A stretch of 64,000 nt of DNA from Corythucha ciliata (lineage: Eukaryota > Arthropoda > Insecta > Hemiptera > Tingidae): contig CM075940.1 in the NCBI GenBank assembly GCA_038030265.1, forward strand, positions 28,434,940-28,498,939, read 5' to 3'. The number at the start of each line of letters is the position of its first letter. The stretch's first letter is position 1. The notes beneath the pieces are model-generated. The model did not search any database and was not told where the DNA came from. It was given only the letters and a program-made list of their open reading frames with translations. Of the stretch, positions 1 to 10,988 are shown piece after piece. The position numbers were made by a program, and so were the translations under genes.

Positions 1-2985
1 ACATATCCCTCTCATTACATTACTGTGTGGTTCCGCACTCCTGTCAAGCTTGTGAGGAATCGGATTCACAGAAAAGACGCCACTTTTGATCAAACTGCGT
101 CAAAAATGATCTATTTATCAACCCACCAAAACATTTATTGTAAGTCAATAATACGTACTGAAAAGAAAGAAAAAAAAAAAAAAAAAAAAAAAAAAAAACG
201 AACACATCAAAAGTACATTGGAAATCGTTCGATTAGTTTTAACAAAAAAACTTAATCGAACCGTTTTTCCTTTCGTTCCTTTCGAACGTTCAAGTATACA
301 GGCGATTGTGATTAACTGCTTTTCACGACAAAGACCCATTTTTTTTTTTTTTTTTTAATTCACCACGGACTTTTAAAAAAAGGTTTGAGAGCGAGGGTAT
401 ATTCAAAGTCACACATGAAAGAATTCGGCATATTGACAAATGAAATGCTAACAAGACAGGATAAATGGTCTGTCGAATCGAGTACATTCGCTCTGCTACT
501 CTTGTAAATCCCCCGACGACAACAAAAGACTTCGACGCGTATGTTGCCAGAGCGTGACTACATCAAGGAATATATTGAAGACGACTTCCGATTTTTGTTT
601 TAATGACAACATTTTGAACTCCATTACGTGTCTAAAATATGGTTGTGGCTGATCGGGAGGCATTAAAAAATTAAATGTATATTTATTGTTATATCCTGAA
701 ATCATTCAAAACCCGAATCACCTGTGGTAAGAACTAGTTTTAACATAGCCCCTTAGTTAACACTAGTATTTACACGGTAATACTATAGAATTCACTGTTA
801 GGCGCTGGGGAAACCCAAAATTTACGTGCTGGATTCCCCAGTTTATTTATTTCACAGCACTCGCACTGATTACAGTTATACGGCGTCACAGGCTTTAAAT
901 AATCTATAATTTAATTTTTAAAACTGATTAATCGATTCATTGACCTCCCTTCAAACTCCATTAACTATAGTAAACTTGAGCCGGTTCTTGGGGAAGTTTA
1001 CAAACGGTAAATTCTTTAAAGTTTGACCGCACCATCCATAGCATTTTCGATCAACTCAGATCCTTGACGTTGTACCAGAAAAACTCATTTAGTTGGATGC
1101 TAATTTGTCTTTAACTTCAATTTTGGCTGGTAACCGATTCCGTGCTATGGATACAACACAATACAAGAAGTAGTCCCTCTCTTTCTGCCCCCCCCCCTCC
1201 CGCACTCACAACCTCGTAACCGATCCCTCAACCTTTGAATTCAGAATATTGATACCGTGACTATTGATGGCGGGAATTTTTTATTTATTTGAGCTCTCTT
1301 TGGTGGAAAATAAAAAATATGCCCCTTCACTTCCTCCCACCCACACTTCTATTGCTACAAATAAATGAAATAGCCCTCGAAAAGTTCACTTTGTAAACGT
1401 CAACTTGGAAGTACAGTTGAAAGTTAGTATTACATCGATCCAGCCCTGTCTATCACTTCGGCACCATCGTCCCCTTTTTCTCCGATGCCTTTTAACCCTT
1501 TCTTGAACTCCTTTTTTCTTTATAAAGAAGTTGCGCGAGAGCGCAAAGTGTTGCACTGTTTTGTAGCCTTTTTTCCTATTTTTCGGTGATAAACGTTTGA
1601 TGGATAAAACAGATTTCAGTGTTTTATCTTTCGAGGAAAACGAAATTCTGTTTACTGCTTTTTGTAAAAAAAAACACAAAAAAAAACACATAGAAAGTTA
1701 AACACTATTCTTAGTTTCTGTCGAAATAATAAGGTCAATTAGTTGAAGCAAGAGCTGCTTGTAGCGATGAAGGCAAGGCATTTCACTTGAAGGGGGCACG
1801 TGGTGGATTATCCAAAGGATACAGTTGCTGTTGACAAGGTGTAGCTTTATATTTTATGGTGCGTGGAGTGGTGGGGGGGGGTTAAAATAAGACAAGACAC
1901 TCTGCAATAGGCCCCTCGACCTAGGAGTAGCAAGTTGTTATATATATATTTTTTTTTTGCTCTTTTCCCCCTTCCCCGACGATAAATTACGCGAGGCGTT
2001 AGAGGGTTAATCCCAAAGCAACAAACTCACTGATTAAATTTGTGGTAAATTTATGTGTTTGAGGTATTAAGGGGATCTTGGTCTTAACACCCTCCCAAGG
2101 CAATACATTGACATTAGCTTAATTAAGATATCGACTGCTATTCGGGACCCTCCATCTATTAATCAATTATTTTGTCACGACGATTCTTCCAATTTAGCGT
2201 TTTCCTTCTGAAAGAACAGAAGCATTTCCAAATCCAACCCTTGAAGCAATGCACTGAAGAAGGGCAAAGCCTTTGAACCGATTGCGGCCTCTTCAAAAAG
2301 GAAACGTTTAATTAGATCCCCCGATCATTTAACTATGTGTCTTCACTCCCAAACTACAAGAGACCCCTTCCAATCTATCCTCCATCCACTCTCAAACTCG
2401 CCCAAAACCATAAATTTTGTGTGAATTTAATCAGAGAGGTTGTTGCTTCCAGATTAATCTAAACCAACGCCTTAGCCGATACAGTCAAAGGCCAATTTCC
2501 TTGTTCTGTCTCTCTTAACGGGTTGTATTGGGTTTAGCGAGCAATGAAATAAGGCTGGGGGAAAAAAGAATGAAAAACAGAGCAAGCGATCCCAGATTAA
2601 TGAGTATACGCGTAAATTGATGTGATGCTTTAAATTGTTTTTAACATTCAAGTCGTTCAGATGAGCCTTGTTCCCTCCTGTTTTTGTTTTAATACCCTTC
2701 CAAGCAAGTTTTCGTAGATATAAAGGAAAACCAAACAATATCAACAGAAGTCAATGACTGTTTTATACATCAAAGGAAGATTGAGTAAACTGAGTTATTT
2801 TTTTCGTTCTATCTCAAAAGGGTGATCACAAAAGAAAAATGTTTGTATGCTTGTTTGCTTAATGCTCTGTAAAACAAAATGCTGCTATATGATTTTAGGC
2901 AGGTCACATTTTTCCCCAATAAGTTTCTTGATTGATTGTATTTGCGTGCTTTAAAGATTGAGCCAAGGAATAGTATATTTCACAT
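1..2985. other. No recognisable gene
   Basis: AT-rich DNA with short homopolymer tracts, including a poly-A run near 165-198 and a poly-T run near 340-358. Short open frames occur on both strands, but none shows a domain, a codon pattern or a partner exon that I recognise. Unrecognised old repeats or introns remain possible. Confidence 0.5.
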
Positions 2986-3076
2986 CAAGAGCAGAAAGTG
3001 AGAAATATCGAGCGAGCGTTGTTTGACGAGCGAGGCAATTAAGCGAGCAACGATATTTCACTTTTTTCTCGAGTTG
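2986..3076. repeat. Imperfect palindrome with GAGCGAGC motifs
   Basis: The left side reads AAAGTGAGAAATATCG followed by GAGCGAGCG words. The right side carries the reverse complement, CGATATTTCACTTT, preceded by GCGAGC words. The arms are about 40 bp with small gaps around a short loop. This is typical of a very small MITE or another hairpin repeat. I see no clear target-site duplication, so the superfamily is unassigned. Confidence 0.5.
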
Positions 3077-4017
3077 TGAACGCCATTTTTCGTACGACCA
3101 TTTACAGAATTTATTCCCTGATAATTATTTAAAGCAAATTTGTCATCATTACTTAGTGAGCTTTTTATGAAGTAAAAACCTGAAGCGCTAGGTTGACTGG
3201 TGGAATTTTGAAAATGCTTGAACGCTTTTTTACGAGTTAACCTCCCAATTAAATTTTAAATTAACTTTAGCACATTCCAAAATTATGTACTTACGTAACT
3301 AATAACTCATCTTTTTAAAACTGTATAAGCTAAAATCGGTTAAAAAATAAATCGCTCCGTCCGACAGAGTCTAAAAAATACAATCCGTTAATAAAACAAA
3401 AAAAAAGGTAAACTACCGCTCATCGAGTCGTCACCTTCGAGGACTTCGAGGAGGTTTTGAAAGAGTCAAACCCGCCTAATTGGTTTTTAGATAGTGCCAA
3501 ATCCGCGAAACTGTTCGTTTTAATGAAGCAAACCTGCGGAATTTCGTTTTCGGAAGAGCCCCCCCCCCCCTCAAAACGCGAGAACTTGATTAAAAAAAAA
3601 GAGAAGAATTACAATAGAAAGGAACTAGATACTAATAGACATTAGAAGGAATAAGAAAGAAAAAAGAAAAAAAGAAAGAATAGTAAGTGCTAGGCAAAAC
3701 CAGCGACGCTTCAACTGCCACACCCGGTGAGGTATAACTACAGTGACCATTATTCGATTAGGCAAAAAGTAAAACTAGTAATTGTTATCCTCTCACAGTG
3801 GCACGGGCATAGCGATAGTGTAGCGTAAAGCTGCGTATACACTTGCGAGCCGAGCCTGGGCTCCGAGCGTGCTCTGAGCATGTTTAGAGCACGCTCGCTG
3901 AAATGTTGTTTCTCTCGAGCCGGGGAAAAACTGTGAGCATGGGACGAGCCGAGAGCTGCCGTATGAAGTGTATTTATTATTTCTCAGTGGTAGTTCTGAC
4001 AGAGTCGCGGGTGCGTT

Positions 4018-4147
4018 ATGGCCTCGAAGGATACTATACCGCTCTTTGTTATGAGCGTTGCGGCGTATTTAATGGCTAGTGTGGAGAGCCCAAAAAAAAG
4101 GAAGTCGCGTCGTCGGTGGTGGCAAACGGATTTGTATCGAAAAAGAA
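4018..4147 (+). pseudogene. N-terminal fragment of a Harbinger-like transposase
   Basis: Open from the ATG at 4018. The first 43 or so codons contain a basic stretch and the motif RRRWWQTDLYRKR, which resembles the conserved Arg-Trp-Trp segment at the start of PIF/Harbinger nucleases. The nuclease DDE region is absent. After about 4147 the frame runs antisense to the MADF-like reading frame, so the remaining open codons are not transposase. This is a defective remnant. The family call rests on one motif and on the TAA-flanked context. Confidence 0.45.
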
Positions 4148-4151
4148 AAAA

Positions 4152-4229
4152 ATGGGTTTCGGGTCCCATAAATTGGGATGGTTTTTGTAGGCCTCAATTA
4201 GAGAAATTTGCCTCTCCTCTGACCATTCC
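4152..4229 (-). pseudogene. N-terminal fragment of a MADF/Myb-like domain protein
   Basis: Reads leftward from the ATG at 4229 and begins MEWSEERQISLIEAYKNHP, followed by LWDPK. The pattern W-x(n)-LIEAY-x(2)-HP-x-LWD is the opening of a MADF domain, the DNA-binding domain of Adf-1-like proteins, which also occurs as the second protein of PIF/Harbinger elements. Only about 26 residues remain before the sequence becomes poly-Phe-like and unrelated. Its position inside a TAA-flanked element, facing a transposase fragment, favours a transposon origin over a host gene exon. Confidence 0.5.
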
Positions 4230-4520
4230 ATTACGACGGCGACAACGACAATGGTGAAAACAGAGAAAAAACAAAAAACCCGGTAACTGAAAAAGGGTGA
4301 TGACAAAGTTCCCCTCAAAGAAATGCCCCCTCTTCACCCTTTTATCTCGAGCGCGCTCTGAGCCTACTAAAAGCCCGTCCCAACTTGACGAACCAATTCC
4401 TTTGATGTTGAATGAAAAACCGACAGCAGATGGAGCCTAGTACGAGTGGCTCGCGAGCCGCTCAAAACGTGCTCGTCGTAACAAAAACACGCTTCGAGCC
4501 TGTTTAGAGCGGCAGCTTAA

Positions 4521-5579
4521 GGAGCGGTAGTCCCCGGGTAGGGTAATTTGAAATGCTACTCGATTTCAGCCAGGAGTTGTTTCGTGGCCTCTGATTGGCT
4601 AATGAAAGATTCAATGGTGGTTATCTTGTAAGACAATTGATCTTACGGCTTATTATGATCAGCAATTGATAATAAGACTGAATACTCTTTCAACAGTTTT
4701 AGTACACCGATCATTTTATTTTCTTCGCATTAATCGCAAAAATTTGCAATTACGAATAATTCAGTTATGGCATGTATGACAAATACCTGTAATGAGTTTA
4801 ATTACGGCATATATTCAGCCGCGAACGGGTAGCTTTTTCCGAATTTCTTCGTTGGTTTACGATCACGGTCGTGAGTAGCGTTGCCAGATAGCCGAAGCTC
4901 TTCGCCCGGAGACATTATGTATTTATATGTATACGGCGGTTGGGGGCGGGGGTGGGTAAATACCACGCATTTTGATACCTGAGCCCCCAAAGTACTAATA
5001 CATATGCATTAATTTGGGCCTTGAGGACCAATCTGCATTATTTGGAGCAAAGGGCTAATCTGAAAGCGGTCATACATACGTAGAGGTAAAAAAAAAAAAT
5101 TGATGGGGCCAAGACAAGACTTTACACTAGGAGGACGGGAAATGTTTCTACCTAGAAGGACGGCTACGAGTCTAAATGACTCATGGAGAATAATTCATTG
5201 TTTTGTGGCGTAAACACTCAATTTTCCTATAAAATTAGATTTTCATATTACGAAGCAAAAGGAACGCAAACACACTTGAAATTTAGGAACACCAATCATG
5301 ACAGATTTTTTGGAGCATTTGCCGCACGTGTATTGCTGGCAGGTATCGCAACTGCTCCTCGTGGTGTCGGAACATTTTGACTGCGTTTTGACAATGTCTT
5401 CTATTATTTTTCAGGATTTATCAAATAACTATTAGCGGTTAGCCCTTCTCGCCCTTTCCTCGTTACGCTGCTGACTCCAACGCAAAAACAAAGAAATCCC
5501 ATTCTCTACAATGTTCGATCACAATTGGTTGCCTATCTATAGAAGATGAGTTTCTGCTGAGTGTTTTACTTTCGAACTT
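4521..5579. other. No recognisable gene
   Basis: Mixed AT-rich DNA. Short open frames on either strand show no family signature. A short purine-rich stretch lies near 5085-5100. I see no clear terminal repeats or RNA gene. Confidence 0.45.
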
Positions 5580-5597
5580 GGAAAAAATCTTAAGAAT

Positions 5598-5663
5598 CCG
5601 GGGCCCCCCTTGACGCGGGGCCCGGGCCAGGGCCCGTCGGGCCTCCGGCTAAAGACGGCACTG
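5598..5663 (+). repeat. GC-rich right terminus of a hAT-like element
   Basis: A 66-bp GC-rich block of GGGCCC-type words ends in CTAAAGACGGCACTG. The closing motif and the GC-rich subterminal DNA resemble the ends at 7367, 41785 and 30847. No matching left end was found upstream, so this is either a terminal fragment or an element whose left end has decayed. hAT elements conventionally start CAG and end CTG. Confidence 0.45.
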
Positions 5664-6424
5664 ACCGTGAGACTGAAAACAAGCGAAATATGTCGCTCTT
5701 AATGTAAATTCCAAAATTATTCCTTTGCATTACAGAATTGAGCTTTTTGCTCAGTGAAGTGATCTCATGCCCGTGAAAGGGAAAAGATCGAGAACAAACT
5801 TACCTTTATGAAAACTTGTGTGAATGTGGAATACGCCTGAAGTTGAGTCAAACGTCCACTAAAAAACGTAAACATTGGGCTAACAAAATATCATGAATGG
5901 TTAGACATATTTAATTTTGACTGATTATTTCTCAATAATAAGTCTTTGTAATCGTATCGCAAAAAAATTTTTTTGACCCCCCCTCAAAATTTGTAGTTTT
6001 ACGTTTCAAAGTGCGTAGAATCCAAATCTGCAATTAAAAAAAAATGTCCGTCCGCCGTCCGGGCCATATCTTGCCCTAGGATTGCTCGAAAAAATTCGTT
6101 CTTTCGCACATAGACTCCATTTGGGGTCTAGTTGGTCCTAACATCTGATCAGTTTGATCAAATAACTCCCTGGGGTTTTATGGGCCAAAAGCGGGTCCAA
6201 AATGGGGATTTTCAAAGGATTTGGGATCATAGGGGTGTGGGGTGTCGATTTTCATGTAATTTCAAGCCGGATTTGACTACATCGATGAATAATAAACCCA
6301 CAGTCGAAATAATAAGGCATTGTTCGATAATTCGCAGCGTTTTACCTTTTAAATGTCACCCCTATAATTCTCACCCGTCGCTGGTACAAACCGGAGACAT
6401 AAATCCTCAGAAAGGTTCGCTCTT
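5664..6424. other. No recognisable gene
   Basis: Unique-looking sequence with short A and T runs. A 99-codon frame at 6132-6431 runs into the SINE head and shows no domain. Confidence 0.45.
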
Positions 6425-6700
6425 AGCGTGAGCCTCTCAGGCTAGCTCAGTGGTAGAGCGCCTGGCGCGAAACTATGAGGTCGTGGGTTCGAATCCCACC
6501 TTGGGGGACATATTTTCTCGGAACTCAAAACAAGTAAAAATAGTAAGTATTTAGCTTCAATAAAGTTTAATTCTTTATTTTCAGCCTCCCCACCCCCTCG
6601 AATTCACAGGCGTGACTAGGGTGGTGCGGTGAGGGGGGAGTAATCCCTTGAAAAGTCCTTAGACATGGGTCGTCTAAATTTCCAGTAATTAATTAATTGC
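6425..6700 (+). repeat. tRNA-headed SINE, copy 1
   Basis: The head contains a Pol III A box, TAGCTCAGTGG (6443-6453), and B box, GGTTCGAATCC (6486-6496), in tRNA spacing, with a perfect five-pair T stem. The acceptor stem pairs poorly and the anticodon loop CGCGAAA lacks U33, so this is a tRNA-derived head and not a working tRNA gene. After the head come TTCTCGGAACTCAAAACAAG, an AT-rich stretch and a CCTCCCCACCCCCTCG block. The same order of motifs occurs in the minus-strand copies at 26965-27520. The 3' limit near 6700 is approximate. Mobilisation would depend on a partner LINE. Confidence 0.7.
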
Positions 6701-6719
6701 TGGGACAGAAATTGAAACA

Positions 6720-7205
6720 ATTTACTGATGTGGAGGAAATTCGAGCATTGAATTTTGAAAAACTGCTAAAATAGTGAAAACGAAAAAAATTGAAAAAACG
6801 CTAATTCGCGGCTGAAATTGAGAAAAAGCGCCGATTCGGGGCTAAAATGAAAAGAACTCCGCACTCGTAGATAAAATTGAGAAGACACTAATTCGCGGAT
6901 AAAATTAAGGAATAGCGCTCATTCATGACGAAAATTTGAAAATCATAAATTCACTGTTTTCGGGGGCCATTTCACGGCAGATATTGAGATAAAGAGCTAA
7001 TTCATGGCTAAAAGTGACAAACATTTCTAATTCACGGCTAAAATCGAGATAATTCTCGACTCTAATATGTGAAAAGCGCTAATTGCGCATAAAACGCACA
7101 TTCACAGCAAAATTGAGGAAACACCTATTCGCGGATTGCGGCTGAAGTTGAGACAAAATCATAATTCATGGGTAAAAGTGGAATTCACGGCTAAACGTGA
7201 GAAAA
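6720..7205 (+). repeat. Degenerate ~30-bp tandem array, type A, right orientation
   Basis: Roughly 15 diverged units of about 29-30 bp, built around TTCGCGGCTAAAATTGAG followed by AAAAACGCTAA. Examples are recognisable near 6780, 6820, 6880 and 7040. Spacing drifts because of small indels. This orientation is the one found beside right ends of hAT-like elements (7367 here, 30847 and 41785 elsewhere). Internal short open frames are by-products of the repeat. Confidence 0.7.
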
Positions 7206-7309
7206 GACCAGGTCAGGCAGGTGGCCGAATTGTATATCGAGATTTCTAAAAAATAAGAAAAATTGACTCATATTAACTACTCTTCGCAGAATACCCCCCC
7301 TCCCACTCC

Positions 7310-7367
7310 CTAAGGGGCCCAATAAGTTCCCAGGCCCGGGGCCCCAAATGTAGTAAATACGGCCCTG
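7310..7367 (+). repeat. hAT-like right terminus with GGGCCC-rich subterminal block
   Basis: The last 50 or so bases before CGGCCCTG align almost gap-free with the terminus at 41785. Shared words include GGGGCCCAAT, GGCCCGGGGCCC, TAATA/TAAATA and ACGGCCCTG. This is good evidence for two copies of one family. The array at 6720-7205 lies immediately inside this end. No left terminus was identified for this copy. Confidence 0.6.
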
Positions 7368-7739
7368 CTCACGGTATAGAATTCTGGCATCCACCAATTC
7401 TGGGTATCGTCACTCAGGCTTAAACAATGCTTTCGAAGTACAGCGGAGGGGAGACAAATTCCTGTCATTAATAATTTGGATTACACGTGGATTGCAGGGA
7501 GGCTCCCTAATAATGGGAGTTATGGATTCTGCCACTTTATTCATCTTACGCTACTTGCTAGTTGCTGTTTACACTTGCGACTGTTTTCACGAAAAGAAAT
7601 GTGATACGCAACAATAACACTCACGGTAATGCCAAACTTACGGTTAATACAATTAATAGGCTATCGCGTTGTCGAGGATTGTTTAATAATGTACCTGAGG
7701 ATTAAATAAGTCTTGTTGTTAGTCGCGATCTCTCTAAAG
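7368..7739. other. No recognisable gene
   Basis: Unique-looking DNA between two oppositely oriented fields of the type A array. No terminal repeats or coding features seen. Confidence 0.4.
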
Positions 7740-8945
7740 CAAACATCGACAAGTTTTAGCGTTTTTCTCCTACGAATGAGATTTATTTGTCAATTTTAGC
7801 CGCGAATTAATGGATTTTCTTATCACCTTTCCCAGCGAATGCCCTCTTTATCTCAATTTTAGGTTAGAATCCACATTTGCCTCAGTTTTAGCTGTAAATA
7901 AGCGGGTTTTGGCATAAATGCATCCGTGATTTAGCTTTTTTCTCAATTTTGACAGCGCATTAGCGCTTTTCCTCCGTTTTAGACCGGGAATTAAGCTTTT
8001 CTTCAGTTCTTCAGTTCTTTCTTAAGAGTTTTCTTCAGTCATGCGGATAAGAGTTTATTCTCTCTCCATTTTTATGGCGAATTATCGCTATTTCTCATTA
8101 TTTTAGTCGCGGATTTTCCCAAATTGATCTAAAAATTAGCGTTTTTCTCAAGTTTTGCTGCGAATTAGCACATTCTCTCAATTTTAGCTGCGAATTATTC
8201 GTTAATTTTAGCCTCGAATTCTTTCTTTAGCACCGCGTTAACGCATTTTCTTAATTTTACAAGCGAATTATAGCCCTTTATCACAATTTTAGGCGGGAAC
8301 CCGCATTTGCCTTAGTTTTAGCCGTGAATAAGCATGTCTTATGCAAGCATCTTACCGTGAATTAGCGTTTTTCACAATTTTAACAGCACATTAGCACTTT
8401 TACTTCCATGTTTTTCTCTAGTTTTGCCAAGACCTAGGCATTTTCACGAATTGGTCCGCGAATTAGCGTCAGTCTTCATTTTAGCGGCTAATACGGGCTG
8501 TTTGGCAGCTGTAGCCACGAATTGAAGCAATTCTCGATTAAATAAAAATGTGGCCCCAATGTGGCTGTTTACCTGATCGCTTAATGACCAATTTTTCTCA
8601 ATTTTAGCAGAGAACTAGAGCTTTTCCCTAATTTTAGCCGTGTGTTAGCGTGTTTTTATTTCAATTTTAGCGGATAGTTGACGCATTTTCTCAATTTTTG
8701 CCGTGAATGCACGATGTTTCTAACTTTTAAATGAATTAGCACTTTTCTCAAATTTAGTCGCGGATTTGCCGGAACTACACACTAGCGGGTTTTTTCTCAA
8801 TTTCGGCCAGGAAGTTGGATCGGAAACCACGAATTGACGCATTTTCTCAATTTTAGCCACGAATGAGCTCTTTTTCTCAATTTTAGCCGGGAATATTAGA
8901 GTTTTTCAAAACGTTTAGCCGAGTAATACCCCGCAGAACTGCCAA
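7740..8945 (-). repeat. Degenerate ~30-bp tandem array, type A, left orientation
   Basis: About 1.2 kb of strongly diverged units reading CTCAATTTTAGCCGCGAA with TTAGCGTTTTT, the reverse complement of the array at 6720-7205. More than 30 units can be picked out by eye, with interruptions near 8000-8080 and 8420-8560. Together with 6720-7205 it makes a broad inverted arrangement around 7200-7740, like the one seen inside the bounded element at 28092-30847. Its own transposon ends were not found. Confidence 0.65.
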
Positions 8946-9278
8946 AAATGAGCGCGACTTCTTAATTTCAGACTTAGGCTAGCCCATAAGCTTGCTCATA
9001 GAAAAGAACTGCGCACATGAGCCTCGATTGCTATTGCCGACGACCCCTTATGGGGTTCAATCCAATATTCTAGCCTATTTTTCAAAATACTTTCAAAAGT
9101 TTTCAAAACGCATGACGAAAAAGATATAGGGTGATCAGTTAGACGTGGCAGGGTTACTGAGTAATTCATCGAGCTTTGCAGCTAGAGAACGACCGAAGAG
9201 GCGATTGAAGAAGAGTGAAACTGCGGTCTGATCGTAACTTGTAACAATTTTATATAAAGTGGTTCGAGAATTGAAATC
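8946..9278. other. No recognisable gene
   Basis: Spacer between the type A array and the 3' part of the LINE ORF1 fragment. It may include LINE sequence, but I cannot show this. Confidence 0.4.
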
Positions 9279-10551
9279 TTAACTTTGTCGCGTCGCTTCT
9301 AATTTTTCTCGAATCATTCTTTTTAGTTTTTCCTCATCTGTGATATCCTTTTGTAAAAGTATCTCCCTACACACACTGAGTAAAATATCTGTTATTTTTT
9401 CGTGATCGGAAGTCATTAATGATAAAGAAGATCCTGAACATATTAAAGGTCTGTATGGATTTGATTTCATCAACCCTCCAGAAAGAGTTTGCTGGAAAGG
9501 GAGTCGAGATTCACCCTCGGGATCTCACAGAAGGAGGGGAGGAAGGCCTAGAACGAACGCTTCGCGCCTGTAGAAATATGATTGCTCAGATTCTTGTGAT
9601 TAGAACTCAACTGATTACTTTTGCGTGACACGGGCGGGAAGTCTGCCTCATCGTCCTGTTCGTTAAGCCGGCGATGGTGGTGGTGGCGGTGGTGGTTCGA
9701 GAGCAAATTTTTTGCTTCAAAGTGGGGAATATTTTTTTTTTGCCATTAATTGCTTAATGTTTTTTTCTTTTGTGAATGAAGGACACGTTATTCTATCAGT
9801 CGCAGAGTGTTTTCTGTTGCAGTTGGTATACTTCAGTTACTCATTACTGCACTCTTTCACCGAGGGGTTTTCACCACACTTATCGCAACGAACCTTTCCC
9901 TTACATTGGTTGGAGAAATAACCGAATCGCAAACAATTGCGGCATTGAACCACATTCGGCACGGATGTACTGACCTTGCAACAGGAGTAATAAATATAAA
10001 CGTACGGAGGAAGACGTTGGCCTCTCACTGTAAAGGGAGCCGATTGGGTCGGGACATATGATAGGTACTTCTTTAGTGTCACGATCATAATTATGGCGTT
10101 TTAGCCTTCCAATGTTCAGTAAGTCGAAGTCGCCTGTAGGGAATTTAATAACTTTTTTCATTTCTTCTCCAATCTGTGTGTCCACCCCGCCGATAACTCC
10201 TTGTCTCTGGAGAGAGAACTTTGGAACATACGCTTTCAAATGGTTTTCTTTCAAAGAATTCGATAAAGCAAGACTGTTAGCAGACGAGTAATTGTTCAAT
10301 TCAACGCTTATCGTGTTTCTTCCTACTGGCTTAATTTTCTTTATGTTTTGGGAGAGAAAATCATTTTTTCCGATTGACATTGGATGAATCCTAGCAATTC
10401 CATTTTTTTCGGAGTTCAAACTTTCGATGAGAGCTAAGTAAGGTCCGGAATCTTTCTTATTGTACAACAACAAATCATCTACCTGCGTCTGCTGGGATAC
10501 GAGTACATTACTTATATCGGTAAATTCTACATCACTTGTTCCGTCTCCGGT
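9279..10551 (-). pseudogene. LINE ORF1 (Gag-like, CCHC zinc knuckles), broken
   Basis: Reads leftward from about 10551. The first open block (to ~10085) is an N-terminal domain that includes LALIESLNSEKNGIARIHP. A frameshift near 10085 leads into a block with two zinc knuckles, CRNCLRFGYFSNQC and CDKCGENPSVKEC. A further stop and shift near 9832 precede a third knuckle-like motif, YTNCNRKHSATDRITCP. The last piece (9473-9279) has an Asp/Glu/Lys-rich helix and ends in a stop. Gag-like ORF1 proteins of Jockey, I and R1 type LINEs bind the element RNA through such knuckles. The matching ORF2 does not follow, so this copy is broken or rearranged. No upstream ATG is visible because the frame opens after a TAG near 10552. 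Confidence 0.75.
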
Positions 10552-10615
10552 CTACAGACATGTGTCTTCTTCTCAGGCCTGACTGAAACTCCTTGGAGTT
10601 TATTGTCTAGCCATA

Positions 10616-10830
10616 CTATTTGTACGATCGGGAAGTGGCCCGAACACGTGCAATGTCTGTCAGCCCGTACTTCAACTTCCCGTCAGCCGCACCCACCGGC
10701 CAAAGTGGACACGTCCCGGTTGAGACCGAGTGGCGGTGGGGAGCCATGCAGGTGCAAGTGCCATTGAAGTATGGGGTGAATCCGCTTGGCTGCGGGGATT
10801 TACCAGCACCATCGACCCGGTCGGACACTG
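10616..10830 (+). repeat. Dispersed GC-rich repeat, copy 1 of 3
   Basis: Shares a core with 27683-27860 and 56098-56240. The arrangement is GGCCAAAGTGGACACGT, then CCGGTTGAGACCG, then TGGCGGTGGGGAG. The two other copies match each other better than either matches this one. It lies between two minus-strand LINE pieces, so it could be a LINE 5' or 3' untranslated region. Its recurrence in unrelated settings suggests an independent short repeat. Strand is arbitrary. Confidence 0.5.
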
Positions 10831-10988
10831 AGGGACCAGCCGGGAAGTTGACAGTGAACTGGAGCAGTGTAGGGGATTGGGATAGATGTGCCAGAGGGAG
10901 GTCAGAAGAATATCAGTGAGGTCAGAGGGATCAGAGATTGCTAGTTGTTTACCCGCAACATCAGTCCAACTCGGCATGGAAGGCCGAA

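Larger units (their letters stand above)
3829..4517. mobile_element. PIF/Harbinger-like internal deletion derivative
   Basis: A 689-bp element flanked by TAA on both sides (3826-3828 and 4518-4520), the three-base duplication typical of PIF/Harbinger. The ends are short inverted repeats starting AGCTGC, and both flanks of the interior are rich in GAGCC/CTCGAGC words. Inside, the start of a transposase-like frame runs rightwards from 4018 and the start of a MADF-like frame runs leftwards from 4229. They meet near 4145. Autonomous Harbinger elements encode a nuclease and a DNA-binding partner protein, so this looks like a copy that lost its centre and kept the beginnings of both genes. The inverted repeats match over only about 6 bp, which limits confidence. 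Confidence 0.55.

Noticed and set aside
4018..4257. 79-codon host protein
   Set aside because: The C-terminal third is antisense to the MADF-like frame, and the whole lies inside a TAA-flanked element.
6436..6506. Functional tRNA gene
   Set aside because: A and B boxes and T stem are good, but the acceptor stem pairs poorly, U33 is missing and a SINE body follows. Called a SINE.
7740..8945. CRISPR-like array
   Set aside because: The units are diverged tandem repeats without constant direct repeats or unique spacers, in a eukaryotic setting.
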